From positions 248,001 through 312,000 of the forward strand of contig NZ_POUT01000003.1 in assembly GCF_002890915.1 (NCBI RefSeq): 64,000 bases of DNA. The letters are read 5' to 3'. Shown one piece after another: positions 54,467 through 63,759 of the stretch (its first letter is position 1; each line of letters opens with the position of its first letter). The notes beneath the pieces were generated by a model. That model was not told the DNA's origin. It ran no database searches and was given only the letters and a program-made list of their open reading frames with translations. Both the position numbers and the translations under genes were made by a program. The stretch is from Stutzerimonas stutzeri. GTDB lineage: Bacteria; Pseudomonadota; Gammaproteobacteria; Pseudomonadales; Pseudomonadaceae.

Positions 54467-54515
54467 CTATTTCGCGATGCGTACTGCGCATCGCACGTCG
54501 CGAGACGCTAAATCC

Positions 54516-54591
<76 letters not shown>

Positions 54592-54636
54592 ATTTCCAGC
54601 GATCTGCAGAAGCATTGCGGTTCGTACGAAGGTTTC

Positions 54637-54712
54637 GTCCCCTTCGTCTAGTGGCCTAGGACACCGCCCTTTCACGGCGGTAACAGGGGTTCGAGTCCCC
54701 TAGGGGACGCCA
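54637..54712 (+). tRNA. tRNA-Glu (TTC), copy 2
   Basis: Same sequence as copy 1, 246 bp downstream of it. Last of the four tRNAs, followed by the terminator. Confidence 0.97.
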
Positions 54713-54739
54713 TTTTTATTGCCCGTCTTGGGCATCAAG

Positions 54740-54768
54740 GGGCCATCTCTCATGAGATGGCCCTTTTT
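54740..54768 (+). terminator. Rho-independent terminator of the tRNA cluster
   Basis: GGGCCATCTC, loop TCAT, GAGATGGCCC, then TTTTT: a perfect 10-bp stem 27 bp past the last tRNA. Confidence 0.85.
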
Positions 54769-54817
54769 GTTTTGCCTGTATGGAAAGCCGGCTAGAGCTG
54801 GCTGGAATATTCAGAGA

Positions 54818-54910
54818 CATCGCCCCGAGGTCGGGCCTCCCACGAAAGCAATCGGTGCACACCGGACCCTGTGGGAGGTGCGCTCTCGCGACGATTGCAG
54901 GCAGGCCTGC
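54818..54910 (-). repeat. REP/BIME-type unit, copy D (inverted)
   Basis: CATCGCCCCGAGGTCGGGCC through GCAGGCAGGCCTGC: the reverse complement of the unit at 14142 with some changes. Between the tRNA terminator and the thioesterase gene. Confidence 0.65.
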
Positions 54911-55036
54911 TGAGGGTCGAGGGCTCGCCCTTGGGTTGCTGAATGCTTCGCCATCGCGCGCAACAACGGGCGTGACTCGCTGGGCTGTCTGCGGTCTCAT
55001 AGGGCGTCGCAAACAATCGGTCGGGAGCTACGAGCA

Positions 55037-55486
55037 ATGAGCTGGGATCAAGCGCAAGCATTCATCATCGATCTTCAGGTGCTGCCCGGGCACATCGACG
55101 AACTCGGTCACGCCAACAACGCGGTCTACGTGACGTGGCTGGAGCAGTGCGCCTGGCAGCATTCCCAGAGCCTGGGGCTCGGGGTGGGCGATTATCGTCG
55201 CCTGGATCGCGCCATGGCGGTGCTGCGACACGAGATCGACTACCTCGCGGCAGCCTACGAAGGCGATCTGCTGCAGTTGGGCACCTGGATTTCCGAGTCC
55301 GATCAGCGTTTGAAGATGAAGCGCAGTTTCCAGCTGATCAGGCCGGCCGATGGCGCGACCCTGCTGCGGGCGCAGACGACTTTCGTCTGTATCGAACTCT
55401 CCAGCGGCAAGCCCAAGCGGATGCCGACGGAGTTCGTTGAGGGTTATGGCCGGGCGCTGGTGCAGCCCTATCCCTTGGAGTTGTAG
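55037..55486 (+). CDS. Hotdog-fold acyl-CoA thioesterase (4HBT/YbgC-like)
   Basis: 149 aa. GHIDELGHANNAVYVTWLEQ is the hotdog-fold active-site helix of the 4-hydroxybenzoyl-CoA thioesterase group, with the residue equivalent to the catalytic aspartate in GHIDELGHANN. The central strands (LRHEIDYLAAAYEGDLLQLG; RSFQLIRPADGATLLRAQTT) are typical. YbgC-type enzymes hydrolyse acyl-CoAs in the cytoplasm; the substrate cannot be read from sequence. Confidence 0.82.
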   Translation: MSWDQAQAFIIDLQVLPGHIDELGHANNAVYVTWLEQCAWQHSQSLGLGVGDYRRLDRAMAVLRHEIDYLAAAYEGDLLQLGTWISESDQRLKMKRSFQLIRPADGATLLRAQTTFVCIELSSGKPKRMPTEFVEGYGRALVQPYPLEL

Positions 55487-55577
55487 GGCGCGCTATTCGC
55501 TGAGCCCCGGTGCGCGAACTGCTCGTGCAGGGTATCGCGGCGCGGGCTCGGCGTCCTCGCCCGCGCCGCGAAAGCCC

Positions 55578-55838
55578 TTAGTTGCCGGACTGTTCGGGGC
55601 GTTTCATCTCGCTTTCCTTGCGCTGCTCGGCGTCCTTGCGCCACTGTTCCTCGTTCTGCTTCTTCATGTGCTTGCGCTTGGCTTCTTCGCGGGCTTCGAT
55701 ATGGGGGTTGCTGGCCTTGTCCTGGCTGGGTTGGGTCTGCATGCCCTGGGGCTGTGTATTCATCATGTCCTGGTCCGCCGTGACGGCGGTGCAGAAAAAT
55801 ACGGCAAGCGCCGCTGCTCCAATGTTTAGGAATCTCAT
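55578..55838 (-). CDS. Small secreted hypothetical protein
   Basis: 86 aa. Signal peptide RFLNIGAAALAVFFCTAVTA (cleavage near 21), then a mature part rich in glutamine, lysine and glutamate (MNTQPQGMQTQPSQ; KRKHMKKQNEEQWRKDAEQR), probably helical and highly charged. No family recognised. Divergent from dinB; the leader is AT-rich. Confidence 0.6.
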   Translation of the reverse strand: MRFLNIGAAALAVFFCTAVTADQDMMNTQPQGMQTQPSQDKASNPHIEAREEAKRKHMKKQNEEQWRKDAEQRKESEMKRPEQSGN

Positions 55839-55939
55839 GTGAACCTCCGGTTGTTCTGCCTGCGGGCGAGTGGCCCGCTCGTCGTCAGTATTGATGACTC
55901 CCGGCGCTCGTGCTTCGTTCCTTGTGGGGCGTGGCTGCG

Positions 55940-57004
55940 GTGACGAGTGTGCGCCCGCGCAAGATCATCCATATCGATTGCGACTGCTTCTATGCGGCGA
56001 TCGAGATGCGCGACGACCCGAGCCTGGCGCGCCGCCCGATCGCCGTCGGCGGTGCCGCGGATCGACGTGGGGTGATCGCCACCTGTAATTACGAGGCGCG
56101 GGCTTATGGCGTGCGTTCGGCCATGGCCTCGGCGCATGCGCTCAAGCTGTGTCCGGACCTGCTGATCCTGCGCCCGCGGATGGATGCCTACAAAGAGGCA
56201 TCGCGGGAGATTCACAACATCTTCCGTACCTACACCGAGCAGATCGAGCCGCTGTCGCTGGACGAGGCCTATCTCGACGTTTCCGCCTGCGAGCATTTCG
56301 CCGGTAGTGCCACCCGCATCGCCGAGGACATTCGTCGGCGGGTCTGGCAGCAGCTGCGCATCACGGTATCGGCCGGCGTGGCGCCCAACAAGTTTCTCGC
56401 CAAGATCGCCAGCGACTGGAACAAGCCCGACGGCCTGTGCGTCATCACACCGGCGCAGGTGGATGGCTTCGTCGAGGCCCTCGAGGTCAAGCGGCTGCAC
56501 GGTGTCGGCCGGGTCACGGCCGAGAAGCTGGCGCGCCTGGGCATTCGCACCTGTGGTGACCTGCGCGAGTGGGGCAAGCTGGAGCTGGTTCGCGAGTTCG
56601 GTGCCTTCGGTGAGCGCCTCTGGGGCTTGGCGCGGGGCATCGACGAGCGGCCGGTGCAGGTGGAGAGCCGGCGCCAGTCGGTCAGTGTCGAGCAGACCTA
56701 CGACCGCGACCTGCCTGATCTGGCGGCCTGCCTGGAACGGCTGCCGGAATTGCTGCAGCAGCTTGGCGTGCGCATGGCGAGGCTGGATGGCGGCTACCGC
56801 CCTGCAAAGCCCTTCGTGAAACTCAAGTTCCATGACTTCACCCAGACGACTCTCGAGCAGGCCGGTGCGGGCCTCGAGCTGGCCGACTATGCCGAGCTGC
56901 TCGGCAATGCCTTCTCTCGCGGCGGCAAGCCGGTCCGCCTGATCGGTGTGGGGGTGCGTCTGATCGATCTGCGTGGCGGCTTCGAGCAACTGAGTCTGTT
57001 CTGA
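55940..57004 (+). CDS. dinB: DNA polymerase IV (Y family)
   Basis: 354 aa from the GTG at 55940; GTG 55949 would begin VRPRKIIHIDCD, and GTG 55910 would add ten residues. Catalytic HIDCDCFYAAIEMRDDP and LSLDEAYLDV hold the metal-binding acidic residues. The palm, finger and little-finger regions follow (DWNKPDGLCVI; VSVEQTYDRDLPDL). A translesion polymerase that extends mispaired primers. No clear LexA box was found upstream. Confidence 0.9.
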   Translation: MTSVRPRKIIHIDCDCFYAAIEMRDDPSLARRPIAVGGAADRRGVIATCNYEARAYGVRSAMASAHALKLCPDLLILRPRMDAYKEASREIHNIFRTYTEQIEPLSLDEAYLDVSACEHFAGSATRIAEDIRRRVWQQLRITVSAGVAPNKFLAKIASDWNKPDGLCVITPAQVDGFVEALEVKRLHGVGRVTAEKLARLGIRTCGDLREWGKLELVREFGAFGERLWGLARGIDERPVQVESRRQSVSVEQTYDRDLPDLAACLERLPELLQQLGVRMARLDGGYRPAKPFVKLKFHDFTQTTLEQAGAGLELADYAELLGNAFSRGGKPVRLIGVGVRLIDLRGGFEQLSLF

Positions 57005-57351
57005 GTGGCGCAGGACCGGCGCGCGCTGTCTGCCCCTGGATAGAGCCTTTCCTCCCGTCTCCGACGAGCCGTTCGTCCGATGTCTGTTTTTGTGACCTGT
57101 TCGAGCGACGAGTGGTCGCAAGGATCCATAGCGCGTGACGATGTATTTACTTGAGAACCCGCGCAACATATTTGACGTTGTTAATTTGACGCTTTAATGG
57201 CGCATGAATTGATCTCCGACAATATTTGGACACGTAAAACCAATATTGTTAGAGTCCTCGGCTAGATGGCAATTTGCTATCTGTCCGTGACCGCAATGTC
57301 GAGCCTCGTTGCACAGCTTTAGCACGAACATTCTTGGCGAGGGAGCCAGTA
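57005..57351 (+). promoter_or_regulatory. Leader and promoter region of the MSHA operon
   Basis: About 347 bp with no gene. It is markedly AT-rich from 57140. ATTTGACG occurs twice (57170 and 57184), and an inverted repeat CAATATTTGG (57220-57229) with CCAATATTG (57240-57248) lies in the middle. TTGACG at 57172 and TTTAAT at 57193 make a poor promoter with a 15-bp spacer. The inverted repeat could be an operator for the pilus genes. Confidence 0.45.
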
Positions 57352-58272
57352 GTGGGTCTGTTTTCCAGAACCAAGAAATCCAGAGCGGCCGGTGTGCTTG
57401 GAATCGAAGTCGATCCGCATGGCATCGCCCTGGCGCAGGTGTCGCGTGTGCCCGGGCAGCAGCCGGCCTTGCTGTGCTGCGAATATCACGAGGCGCCGGT
57501 CGAGGCGCATGCGCAACTGCTCGAAAGGCTCGTGGCCGAGCGCGACCTGCAGGGCCTGCCGGTGAACGTGCTGCTGCATCCCTCCGAATACCAGATCTTC
57601 CTGCTCGAAGCGCCCGATGTGCCATCCGAGGAGTTGCGCGACGCCATGCGCTGGCGCGTCAAGGACATGATCAGCCAGCCACTCGATAACGTGGTGCTCG
57701 ACTGCTTCGCGCTGCCGGAGGACGCCTACCGCGGGCGCACCCGCATGGTCTATTGCGCAGTCCTCGAGAAAAGCCGGATGCAGCATTATGCCCGGCTCAT
57801 GCAGCGCGCCGGTCTGCGCCTGGCGAGTATCGACATCACCGAAATGGCCTTTCGCAACCTCGGCCTGCTCGCCGGTGCCGAGGGCGTGAACCTCGCCTTG
57901 CTGCGGCTGCGCACCAGCGAAGGCCTGATCTGCATCCAGAACGGCGCCGACATCTACATGGCGCGGCATATCGAACATGGCCTGGCCCGCGCCGCCCAGG
58001 ACCTGGGCAGCATGACCCTGGAAATCCAGCGTTCGCTGGACTACTTCGAGAGCCAGCTCGGCAAGGGCTACATCAACCGGTTGATGCTGCTGCCGATGAA
58101 GCAGGACAGCGAGCGAACCCATCAGGCCCTGGCCTCCGGCCTGGCGGTGAACCTGCAGCGGCTCGACCTGCGCGAGCTGTTTCCCGGCCAACCGGTCGCC
58201 GAGCTGCCCGAGGCGCGGCAGGCCTTCTGTTTCGGCGCGGTCGGTGCCGCACTGCGTCAGGAAGCCTGCTGA
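57352..58272 (+). CDS. mshI: MSHA biogenesis protein MshI (PilM-like)
   Basis: 306 aa actin-like cytoplasmic protein of the pilus assembly platform. The N-terminal segment GLFSRTKKSRAAGVLGIEVD and the later LLAGAEGVNLALLRLRTSEG fit the PilM/MshI pattern. GTG start at 57352 (GAGGGAG 7-10 bp upstream). Its stop overlaps the next start by one base. First gene of the operon here. Confidence 0.85.
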   Translation: MGLFSRTKKSRAAGVLGIEVDPHGIALAQVSRVPGQQPALLCCEYHEAPVEAHAQLLERLVAERDLQGLPVNVLLHPSEYQIFLLEAPDVPSEELRDAMRWRVKDMISQPLDNVVLDCFALPEDAYRGRTRMVYCAVLEKSRMQHYARLMQRAGLRLASIDITEMAFRNLGLLAGAEGVNLALLRLRTSEGLICIQNGADIYMARHIEHGLARAAQDLGSMTLEIQRSLDYFESQLGKGYINRLMLLPMKQDSERTHQALASGLAVNLQRLDLRELFPGQPVAELPEARQAFCFGAVGAALRQEAC

Positions 58273-58877
58273 TGCAGAACATCAATCTCTACCAGCACGA
58301 ACGTCGTCGCACGGGCGGCCCGCGGCCGCGGCAGATGCTGCTCGGCGTGGGTGCGCTGGCGCTGCTGATGCTGTTGCATGGAGTCGCGCAGGGCTGGCAG
58401 CTGCGTCAAGCGGCCGAAGCCCGGCAGCAGGCCGAGGCCCAGGCGGCGGCGAACGAGGCACGACTTGCTGCCTTCAAGGCCGATTACCGCGAGCCACAGC
58501 TGGATGCGCAATTGCCGGTCCAACTGGCCGAGCGCGAGGCGGAGAACCGCCAGCTGCAGCGCCTGGCCAGTCACTTGCAGCGCCTCGACAACCAGCTGCG
58601 TGGCGGCTTCGCGCCAGTGCTCGCCGCGCTGGCCGATCGGCATCCGCCGAGTGGGTTGTGGTTGACGCGCATCCGCCTGCAGGCAGGTGGCAGCGACCTG
58701 CTGTTGCGCGGTTTCAGCCAGGACCAGGAGCTGCTGCCGCTTTACCTGGAAAGCCTGGGGCGCAGCGAGGCATTGCGTGGGCGCGAGTTCGCCAGTTTCG
58801 ATCTGCAGCGCGACGACGACGGCCTGCTGCGTTTCCGTCTGTCGTCGCGCCTCGACAAGGAAACCGCCGATGAATAG
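58272..58877 (+). CDS. PilN-like MSHA platform protein
   Basis: 201 aa. The QNINLYQHERRR opening and one membrane helix (LLGVGALALLMLLHGVAQGW), followed by a coiled coil and a ferredoxin-like domain (SGLWLTRIRLQAGGSDLLLR), are the PilN pattern. It anchors MshI to the inner membrane. Coupled on both sides by short overlaps. In other MSHA clusters a second mshI-type gene occupies this slot. Confidence 0.8.
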   Translation: MQNINLYQHERRRTGGPRPRQMLLGVGALALLMLLHGVAQGWQLRQAAEARQQAEAQAAANEARLAAFKADYREPQLDAQLPVQLAEREAENRQLQRLASHLQRLDNQLRGGFAPVLAALADRHPPSGLWLTRIRLQAGGSDLLLRGFSQDQELLPLYLESLGRSEALRGREFASFDLQRDDDGLLRFRLSSRLDKETADE

Positions 58878-59535
58878 TGCCGTGAAGGCGGTCGTGCAAC
58901 GCTGGGGGACGCTGGCGCCCCGCGAGCAGTGGCTGGGCTATCTGGTCGGCCTGGCCCTGCTGGCCATGCTCTACGTGCTGCTGGTCGCCGATCCGCTCGG
59001 CCAGCGTATTGTCGCGCAGGAGAACCAGCGTCAGCTCGCCGAGGCCCACCGCTCGGAGGCGCACAATACGCTGCTCGAGCTGCAGGCACGGCTTGCCGCC
59101 GATCCCAATCGCAGCTATCGGGAGGCCCTGCAGGCCGCGCAAAACGAGCGGGAGCGGATTCTCCGGCGCATCGACGAGGAGACCAGCGCGCTGGTTTCGC
59201 CGGCCCGGATGAAAGCGCTGTTGCAGGACCTGCTGCGCACCCAGCCGCGCCTGCAGCTGGTGCAGCTGGAAAGCTTCAGCACACCGCTGGAATTGCCCGC
59301 CGCGGCGGAGGAGGCCAAGCCAGCGGCGCCGGGCTTCTATCGTCACGGCCTGCGGCTGACGCTGCAGGGCGGCTATTTCGAACTGCTCGACTACCTGCAC
59401 TCGGTTCAGAACAGCGGCTGGCGCCTGCACTGGGACAACCTCGACTACCAGATCGAGGAGGCCGGGCCGGACGCGGCACGGATTACCCTCGAGCTGCATA
59501 CCTTGAGTCGCGAAGCGGGGTGGGTGGGTGTCTAG
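58870..59535 (+). CDS. mshJ: MSHA biogenesis protein MshJ (PilO-like)
   Basis: 221 aa. One membrane helix (WLGYLVGLALLAMLYVLLVA), a coiled-coil segment rich in glutamate and arginine, and a C-terminal beta domain (RHGLRLTLQGGYFELLDYLH). This is the PilO-type partner of the previous protein. Overlaps the previous gene by 8 bp and the next by 8 bp. Confidence 0.85.
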   Translation: MNSAVKAVVQRWGTLAPREQWLGYLVGLALLAMLYVLLVADPLGQRIVAQENQRQLAEAHRSEAHNTLLELQARLAADPNRSYREALQAAQNERERILRRIDEETSALVSPARMKALLQDLLRTQPRLQLVQLESFSTPLELPAAAEEAKPAAPGFYRHGLRLTLQGGYFELLDYLHSVQNSGWRLHWDNLDYQIEEAGPDAARITLELHTLSREAGWVGV

Positions 59536-59854
59536 ATCGTTCCGTGCCGCCTGGCTTGCGTTGCTTCTGCCGGCTTCGGCGTTCGCCATCGACCCGACCC
59601 GGCCGCCCGCCGCCCTCACTCCCGCGCCCGCCGAGCGGCAGGCGTCGGTGGCCTTGCACCTGCAGGCCATCATCCGTACCGGCAAGGTCGCGCGTGCCGT
59701 GGTCAATGGCGCGTCGCTGCGGGTCGGCGACGGCCTGGCCGGCGCCCGCGTGCTGGCGATCAATCCGAATTCCGTCCTGATCGAGCGCGATGGGCAGCGA
59801 CAGCTGTTGCGTCTGGCCGCGCCGGTTATCACTTCGAGCCGAACCACACCATGA
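59528..59854 (+). CDS. mshK: MSHA biogenesis protein MshK (PilP-like)
   Basis: 108 aa from a GTG. A signal peptide (AAWLALLLPASAFA) precedes IDPTRPPAALTPAPAERQAS, a proline-rich linker, and a small beta domain (LQAIIRTGKVARAVVNGASL; RVLAINPNSVLIERDGQRQL). It probably contacts the secretin. Overlaps mshL by four bases (ATGA). Confidence 0.82.
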   Translation: MSRSFRAAWLALLLPASAFAIDPTRPPAALTPAPAERQASVALHLQAIIRTGKVARAVVNGASLRVGDGLAGARVLAINPNSVLIERDGQRQLLRLAAPVITSSRTTP

Positions 59855-61452
59855 TGCCGATCCTTTTGCCGCGCCTCGGCTTCCTGAGCCTGTTCTGTCT
59901 GCTGACCGCCTGCCAGACCTTCGAAGATGGCGACAAGCGCCTGTACGAGCAGAGCAACCGGCTGTTCGAGGAAAGCCTCGAGCAGAGCCAGGCCAAGGCC
60001 GTGCCGCCGCCCTCGGTGCAGGCGGCACTGATTCCGCCGATGAGCCTCGATGCCGCGCCGGGCGCCAGCGGGCCGCGCTTCGACGTGGCGGTCAGCGACA
60101 TGCCGGCCCGCGAGTTCTTCCTCAGCCTGATGGACAGCGCCGGGCAGAACCTGCTGGTGCACCCCGGCGTGACCGGCAACATCACCTTCAGCCTGCGCAA
60201 CGTGACGCTGGAGGAAGTGCTCGCGGCGGTGCGCGACAGCTACGGCTACGACTACCGCCGCACCAGCTACGGCTACCAGATCCAGCCGAACCTGGCGGTG
60301 ACCCGCACCTACGACCTGAACTACCTGAACGTCCAGCGCCAGGGCATGAGCGATACCCGGGTCAGTTCCGGGCAGGTCACCACCAGCGACAACACCGGCA
60401 CGGCGGCGAGCGGCACCACCACCAGCACGACGTCCAGCACGGTCAACGCCAGCCAGCTGCTGACCAGCAGCAACATGGACTTCTGGAGCGAAGTGCGCGA
60501 CGTGGTGGCAATGATGATCGGCAACGAGCAAGGCAACAGCGTGGTGGTCAACCCGCAGGCCGGCCTGCTGGTGGTCCGTGCATCGAGCGCCGACCAGCAG
60601 AACGTCGAGCACTTCCTGCAGCAGGCCCAGCGCAACCTGCAGCGCCAGGTCATCCTGGAGACCAAGATTCTCGAAGTGAACCTGTCCGATGGTTTCCAGG
60701 CGGGGATCAACTGGGCGCAGCTCGGCAGCATGGGCAATGCCGACTTCTCCCTGGGTGTGCAAGGCGACGCGCTGACCGGAGTGGACAATGTTGGCGGTGT
60801 GTTCAGCGCGGCGGTCAGTGTTGGCGACTTCGCCGGCATGCTCCAGCTGCTGGAAACCCAGGGCGATGTGCGCGTGCTCTCCAGCCCGCGTATCTCCACG
60901 CTGAACAACCAGAAGGCGGTGATCAAGGTCGGCACCGACGAATTCTTCGTCACCGATGTTTCCACCACCACCACCTCGCTGGCCGGCGGCACCACCGCGC
61001 CGGACCTGGATATCACCCTGACGCCGTTCTTCTCCGGCATCTCGCTGGACGTGACGCCGCAGATCGACGAGAACGACCAGGTCACCCTGCACGTGCGGCC
61101 CACCGTCAGCCGCGTGCAGGACCAGAACAAGAGCATCCAGCTGGGCGGCGCCGACAACGTCTTCAACCTGCCGCTGGCGCTGTCCACCACGCGCCAGTCG
61201 GACTCCATCGTGCGTGCGCGCAGCGGCCAGGTGGTGGTCATCGGCGGCCTGCTGGAGAACCGCAACACCAACAACGACGCCAACATCCCCTGGGCTTCCA
61301 AGCTGCCGATCGTCGGTGGGCTGTTCCAGCAGCAGCGCAAGGCGCTCCAGCAGACCGAGCTGGTCATCCTCATGCGCCCGCAGGTGATCGATGACCAGGT
61401 CTGGCTCGACGAACTGCGCCGCAGCGCCGAGTCGTTCCGGCAGGTGAGGTAG
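59851..61452 (+). CDS. mshL: MSHA secretin MshL
   Basis: 533 aa outer-membrane secretin. A lipobox-like LLTAC (C21) suggests a lipoprotein. Secretin N domain (NLLVHPGVTGNITFSLRNVT), a serine/threonine-rich linker near 180-205, and the pore-forming secretin domain with VLSSPRISTLNNQKAVIKVG and VVIGGLLENRNTNNDANIPW. It makes the channel through which the pilus exits. The strongest identification in this operon. Confidence 0.93.
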   Translation: MMPILLPRLGFLSLFCLLTACQTFEDGDKRLYEQSNRLFEESLEQSQAKAVPPPSVQAALIPPMSLDAAPGASGPRFDVAVSDMPAREFFLSLMDSAGQNLLVHPGVTGNITFSLRNVTLEEVLAAVRDSYGYDYRRTSYGYQIQPNLAVTRTYDLNYLNVQRQGMSDTRVSSGQVTTSDNTGTAASGTTTSTTSSTVNASQLLTSSNMDFWSEVRDVVAMMIGNEQGNSVVVNPQAGLLVVRASSADQQNVEHFLQQAQRNLQRQVILETKILEVNLSDGFQAGINWAQLGSMGNADFSLGVQGDALTGVDNVGGVFSAAVSVGDFAGMLQLLETQGDVRVLSSPRISTLNNQKAVIKVGTDEFFVTDVSTTTTSLAGGTTAPDLDITLTPFFSGISLDVTPQIDENDQVTLHVRPTVSRVQDQNKSIQLGGADNVFNLPLALSTTRQSDSIVRARSGQVVVIGGLLENRNTNNDANIPWASKLPIVGGLFQQQRKALQQTELVILMRPQVIDDQVWLDELRRSAESFRQVR

Positions 61453-61459
61453 TCGGCAG

Positions 61460-62389
61460 ATGTACGAAGCATTCTTCGGCCTGCGCGAGAAGCCTTTCGC
61501 GCTGACGCCCAACACCGGGTTCATGGTGCAGCTGCCGCCTTATCAGGCCTGCCTGAACCTGCTGCGCGTGGCGCTGGCCGAGGGGGAGGGCTTCATCAAG
61601 GTGACCGGCGAGGTGGGCACCGGCAAGACCCTGCTTTGTCGGGCACTGCTCAAGCAGCTGGATGCCGAGCACTACCAGCTCGCCTGGCTGCCGAACCCGG
61701 CGCTCGGGCCGATGGTGCTGCGCCAGGCGCTGGCGCACGAGCTGCACGTGGCGGACGTCGAGCAGCTGGACAACCATGGCCTGCTCGCCGCACTGCACCG
61801 GCGCTTGATCGAGCTGGCCGGCATGGGCAAGAGCACCGTGCTGCTGATCGACGAGGCGCAGGCCCTGCCGCCGGCAACGCTGGAAGCCCTGCGCCTGCTG
61901 ACCAACCTCGAAACCGAGCAGCGCAAGCTGCTGCAGGTGGTGCTGTTCGGCCAGCCGGAACTGGATGCCACCCTGGCCCGCGAGGATTTCCGCCAGCTGC
62001 GCCAGCGCATCACCTTTTCCTATCGGCTGCGCCCGCTGGACGTCGCCGACACCCGCCGCTACCTGCAGGAGCGCATGGCCGCGGCCGGCTACCAGGGCGA
62101 GCCGCTGTTCAAGCCGGCTGCGGTGCGCCTGCTGGTCAAGGGCAGCGGCGGCATCCCTCGCTTGCTCAACATCCTCGCCAACAAATGCCTGATGGCCGCC
62201 TTCGGCGAGGGCCGGCGCCGGGTCGAAGGGCGTCATGTGCGGCGGGCGTTGAGCGATACCGAGGGCGCGCGTCCGTTCCTGCGCGGCGCTTCGCCGCTGC
62301 GCTGGGCCGTCTGGGCGGGGGCCTTGTCGCTGAGCCTGCTGCTGGGCGCCTGGCCCTGGCTTGGCCGGCTCTCCGAGGTGCTGCCATGA
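61460..62389 (+). CDS. mshM: MSHA ATPase MshM (ExeA-like)
   Basis: 309 aa. AAA-type ATPase: Walker A GEVGTGKT at 50-57, Walker B VLLIDEAQAL, and sensor-type motif RQRITFSYRLRPL. A membrane helix near the C-terminus (WAVWAGALSLSLLLGAWPWL) ties it to the inner membrane. ExeA/MshM proteins help assemble the secretin. Overlaps mshN by four bases. Confidence 0.9.
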   Translation: MYEAFFGLREKPFALTPNTGFMVQLPPYQACLNLLRVALAEGEGFIKVTGEVGTGKTLLCRALLKQLDAEHYQLAWLPNPALGPMVLRQALAHELHVADVEQLDNHGLLAALHRRLIELAGMGKSTVLLIDEAQALPPATLEALRLLTNLETEQRKLLQVVLFGQPELDATLAREDFRQLRQRITFSYRLRPLDVADTRRYLQERMAAAGYQGEPLFKPAAVRLLVKGSGGIPRLLNILANKCLMAAFGEGRRRVEGRHVRRALSDTEGARPFLRGASPLRWAVWAGALSLSLLLGAWPWLGRLSEVLP

Positions 62390-63759
62390 GCCTGGTCAAC
62401 GACATGCTGCGCGACCTCGAAACGCGCCGCGCCACGCCGGTCGAGCGCGAGCGGCTTGCAGGCATGTACGCGGTGGACGAGGCCGCCGCCGCGCGCCGAG
62501 AACGCTTCGAGCGCATGCGTCGTTGGCTGCTGGTGGCGGTGGCGGGTGCGCTGATGGCGATTCCACTGGGCGTGTTCGTCGAGCGGCAACTGGGTGCCGG
62601 CGCCGAAGTGGTCGAGACGCCGGTCGGCGTTCCGGCGCCCGTGGCCCCTGCCGCGACCCGTTTGCTCGACGTGCTGCCGCAGCAGGACGGCAGGCGCTTC
62701 GTGCTGCAACTGCTGCTGGACCGTTCGGTCGGCTACCAGCGCACCGACGAAGGCGGTGCGGTCAGCCTGCGCCTGCCGGGCGTGGAACTGGCCGGCGAGG
62801 CGCGTAGCGGCCGTATCGAGCACGACGGCCTGAGCCTCTCCTGGCGTGTGGAGCAGCAGGGCGAACAGGTCCAGGTGCTGCTGATCGGCATGACCGAGCG
62901 CCTCGACATCCGCGATCGACTCGAGCCGGCCGGCGGCCATTGGCAGCTATGGCTGGAAACCGAGCTGGGTGCGGCCTCGACCGACGAGGCCGTCGACCTG
63001 CAGGACCTGCCGCTCGCCGAGCCGGTGCTGGACGAAGCGGCATTGCCCGAGTGGGTGACCCGCACGGCGCCCGCCGAGCAGGCTCCGGCGCCCCCGACCG
63101 TGCGCGACGCCGAACGCCAAGCCGTGCCGGCAGCGCCGCAAGCCGTGCAGTCGCCTGCCTCGGCCAGGCCGTCCATGCAGATCGGCAGCCATCGCCCGGA
63201 TGCCCTGGACCAGGCACGCGAGGCACTGCGCCAGGGCGACTTCCCGCGCGCCATCGAGCAGCTGCAGGGGCTGCACAAGGCGCAGCCGGACAATCCCGAG
63301 ACGACCCGCTGGCTGGCCCGCGCCTACCTCGCCGCTGGCGACAGCACGACGCTGCTCGGCTGGCTGCCGGCCCAGCTGCAGGCGCGACCATTCGATGCCG
63401 AGCTGCGCATGCTGCTGGCCCGCGGCCAGTTGCTCGGCGGCGACAACGCCGGCGCGCTCTCCACGCTGAAACAGAACCCGCCGGCGCTGGCGAGCGATCC
63501 GGCCTATCACGCCTTGCTCGCCGCGCTGTACCAGCAGGTCGGCGACTGGGCGGGCAGCGCCGCGGTTTACCGGCAGCTGGTCAATGTCCATGGACAGCAG
63601 GCGGCCTGGCAGCTGGGGCTGGCCATCGCCTACGAACAACTCGACCAGCCGCTGCAGGCGGCCCGGCATTATCGCCTGGCGCTGCAGGGGCAGGGGCTGG
63701 ACGGCAGCGCCCGGAGCTTCGCCGAAGAACGGGCCGGCGCCCTGGGAGGTAAACGATGA
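62386..63759 (+). CDS. mshN: MSHA biogenesis protein MshN
   Basis: 457 aa. SLVNDMLRDLETRRATPVER is the typical MshN opening, followed by a membrane helix (WLLVAVAGALMAIPLGVFVE), a proline/alanine-rich linker, and TPR-like repeats from about 275 (ALDQAREALRQGDFPRAIEQ; LASDPAYHALLAALYQQVGD). TPR proteins of this kind support pilus assembly. Overlaps mshE by four bases. Confidence 0.85.
   Translation: MSLVNDMLRDLETRRATPVERERLAGMYAVDEAAAARRERFERMRRWLLVAVAGALMAIPLGVFVERQLGAGAEVVETPVGVPAPVAPAATRLLDVLPQQDGRRFVLQLLLDRSVGYQRTDEGGAVSLRLPGVELAGEARSGRIEHDGLSLSWRVEQQGEQVQVLLIGMTERLDIRDRLEPAGGHWQLWLETELGAASTDEAVDLQDLPLAEPVLDEAALPEWVTRTAPAEQAPAPPTVRDAERQAVPAAPQAVQSPASARPSMQIGSHRPDALDQAREALRQGDFPRAIEQLQGLHKAQPDNPETTRWLARAYLAAGDSTTLLGWLPAQLQARPFDAELRMLLARGQLLGGDNAGALSTLKQNPPALASDPAYHALLAALYQQVGDWAGSAAVYRQLVNVHGQQAAWQLGLAIAYEQLDQPLQAARHYRLALQGQGLDGSARSFAEERAGALGGKR

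Noticed and set aside
55861-55940. LexA box before dinB
   Set aside because: No CTGT-N8-ACAG-like sequence is visible in the short upstream region.
58714-61524. 936-codon minus-strand frame opposite mshJ-mshL
   Set aside because: Antisense shadow of GC-rich coding DNA; the plus strand has consistent MSHA gene order, overlaps and motifs.
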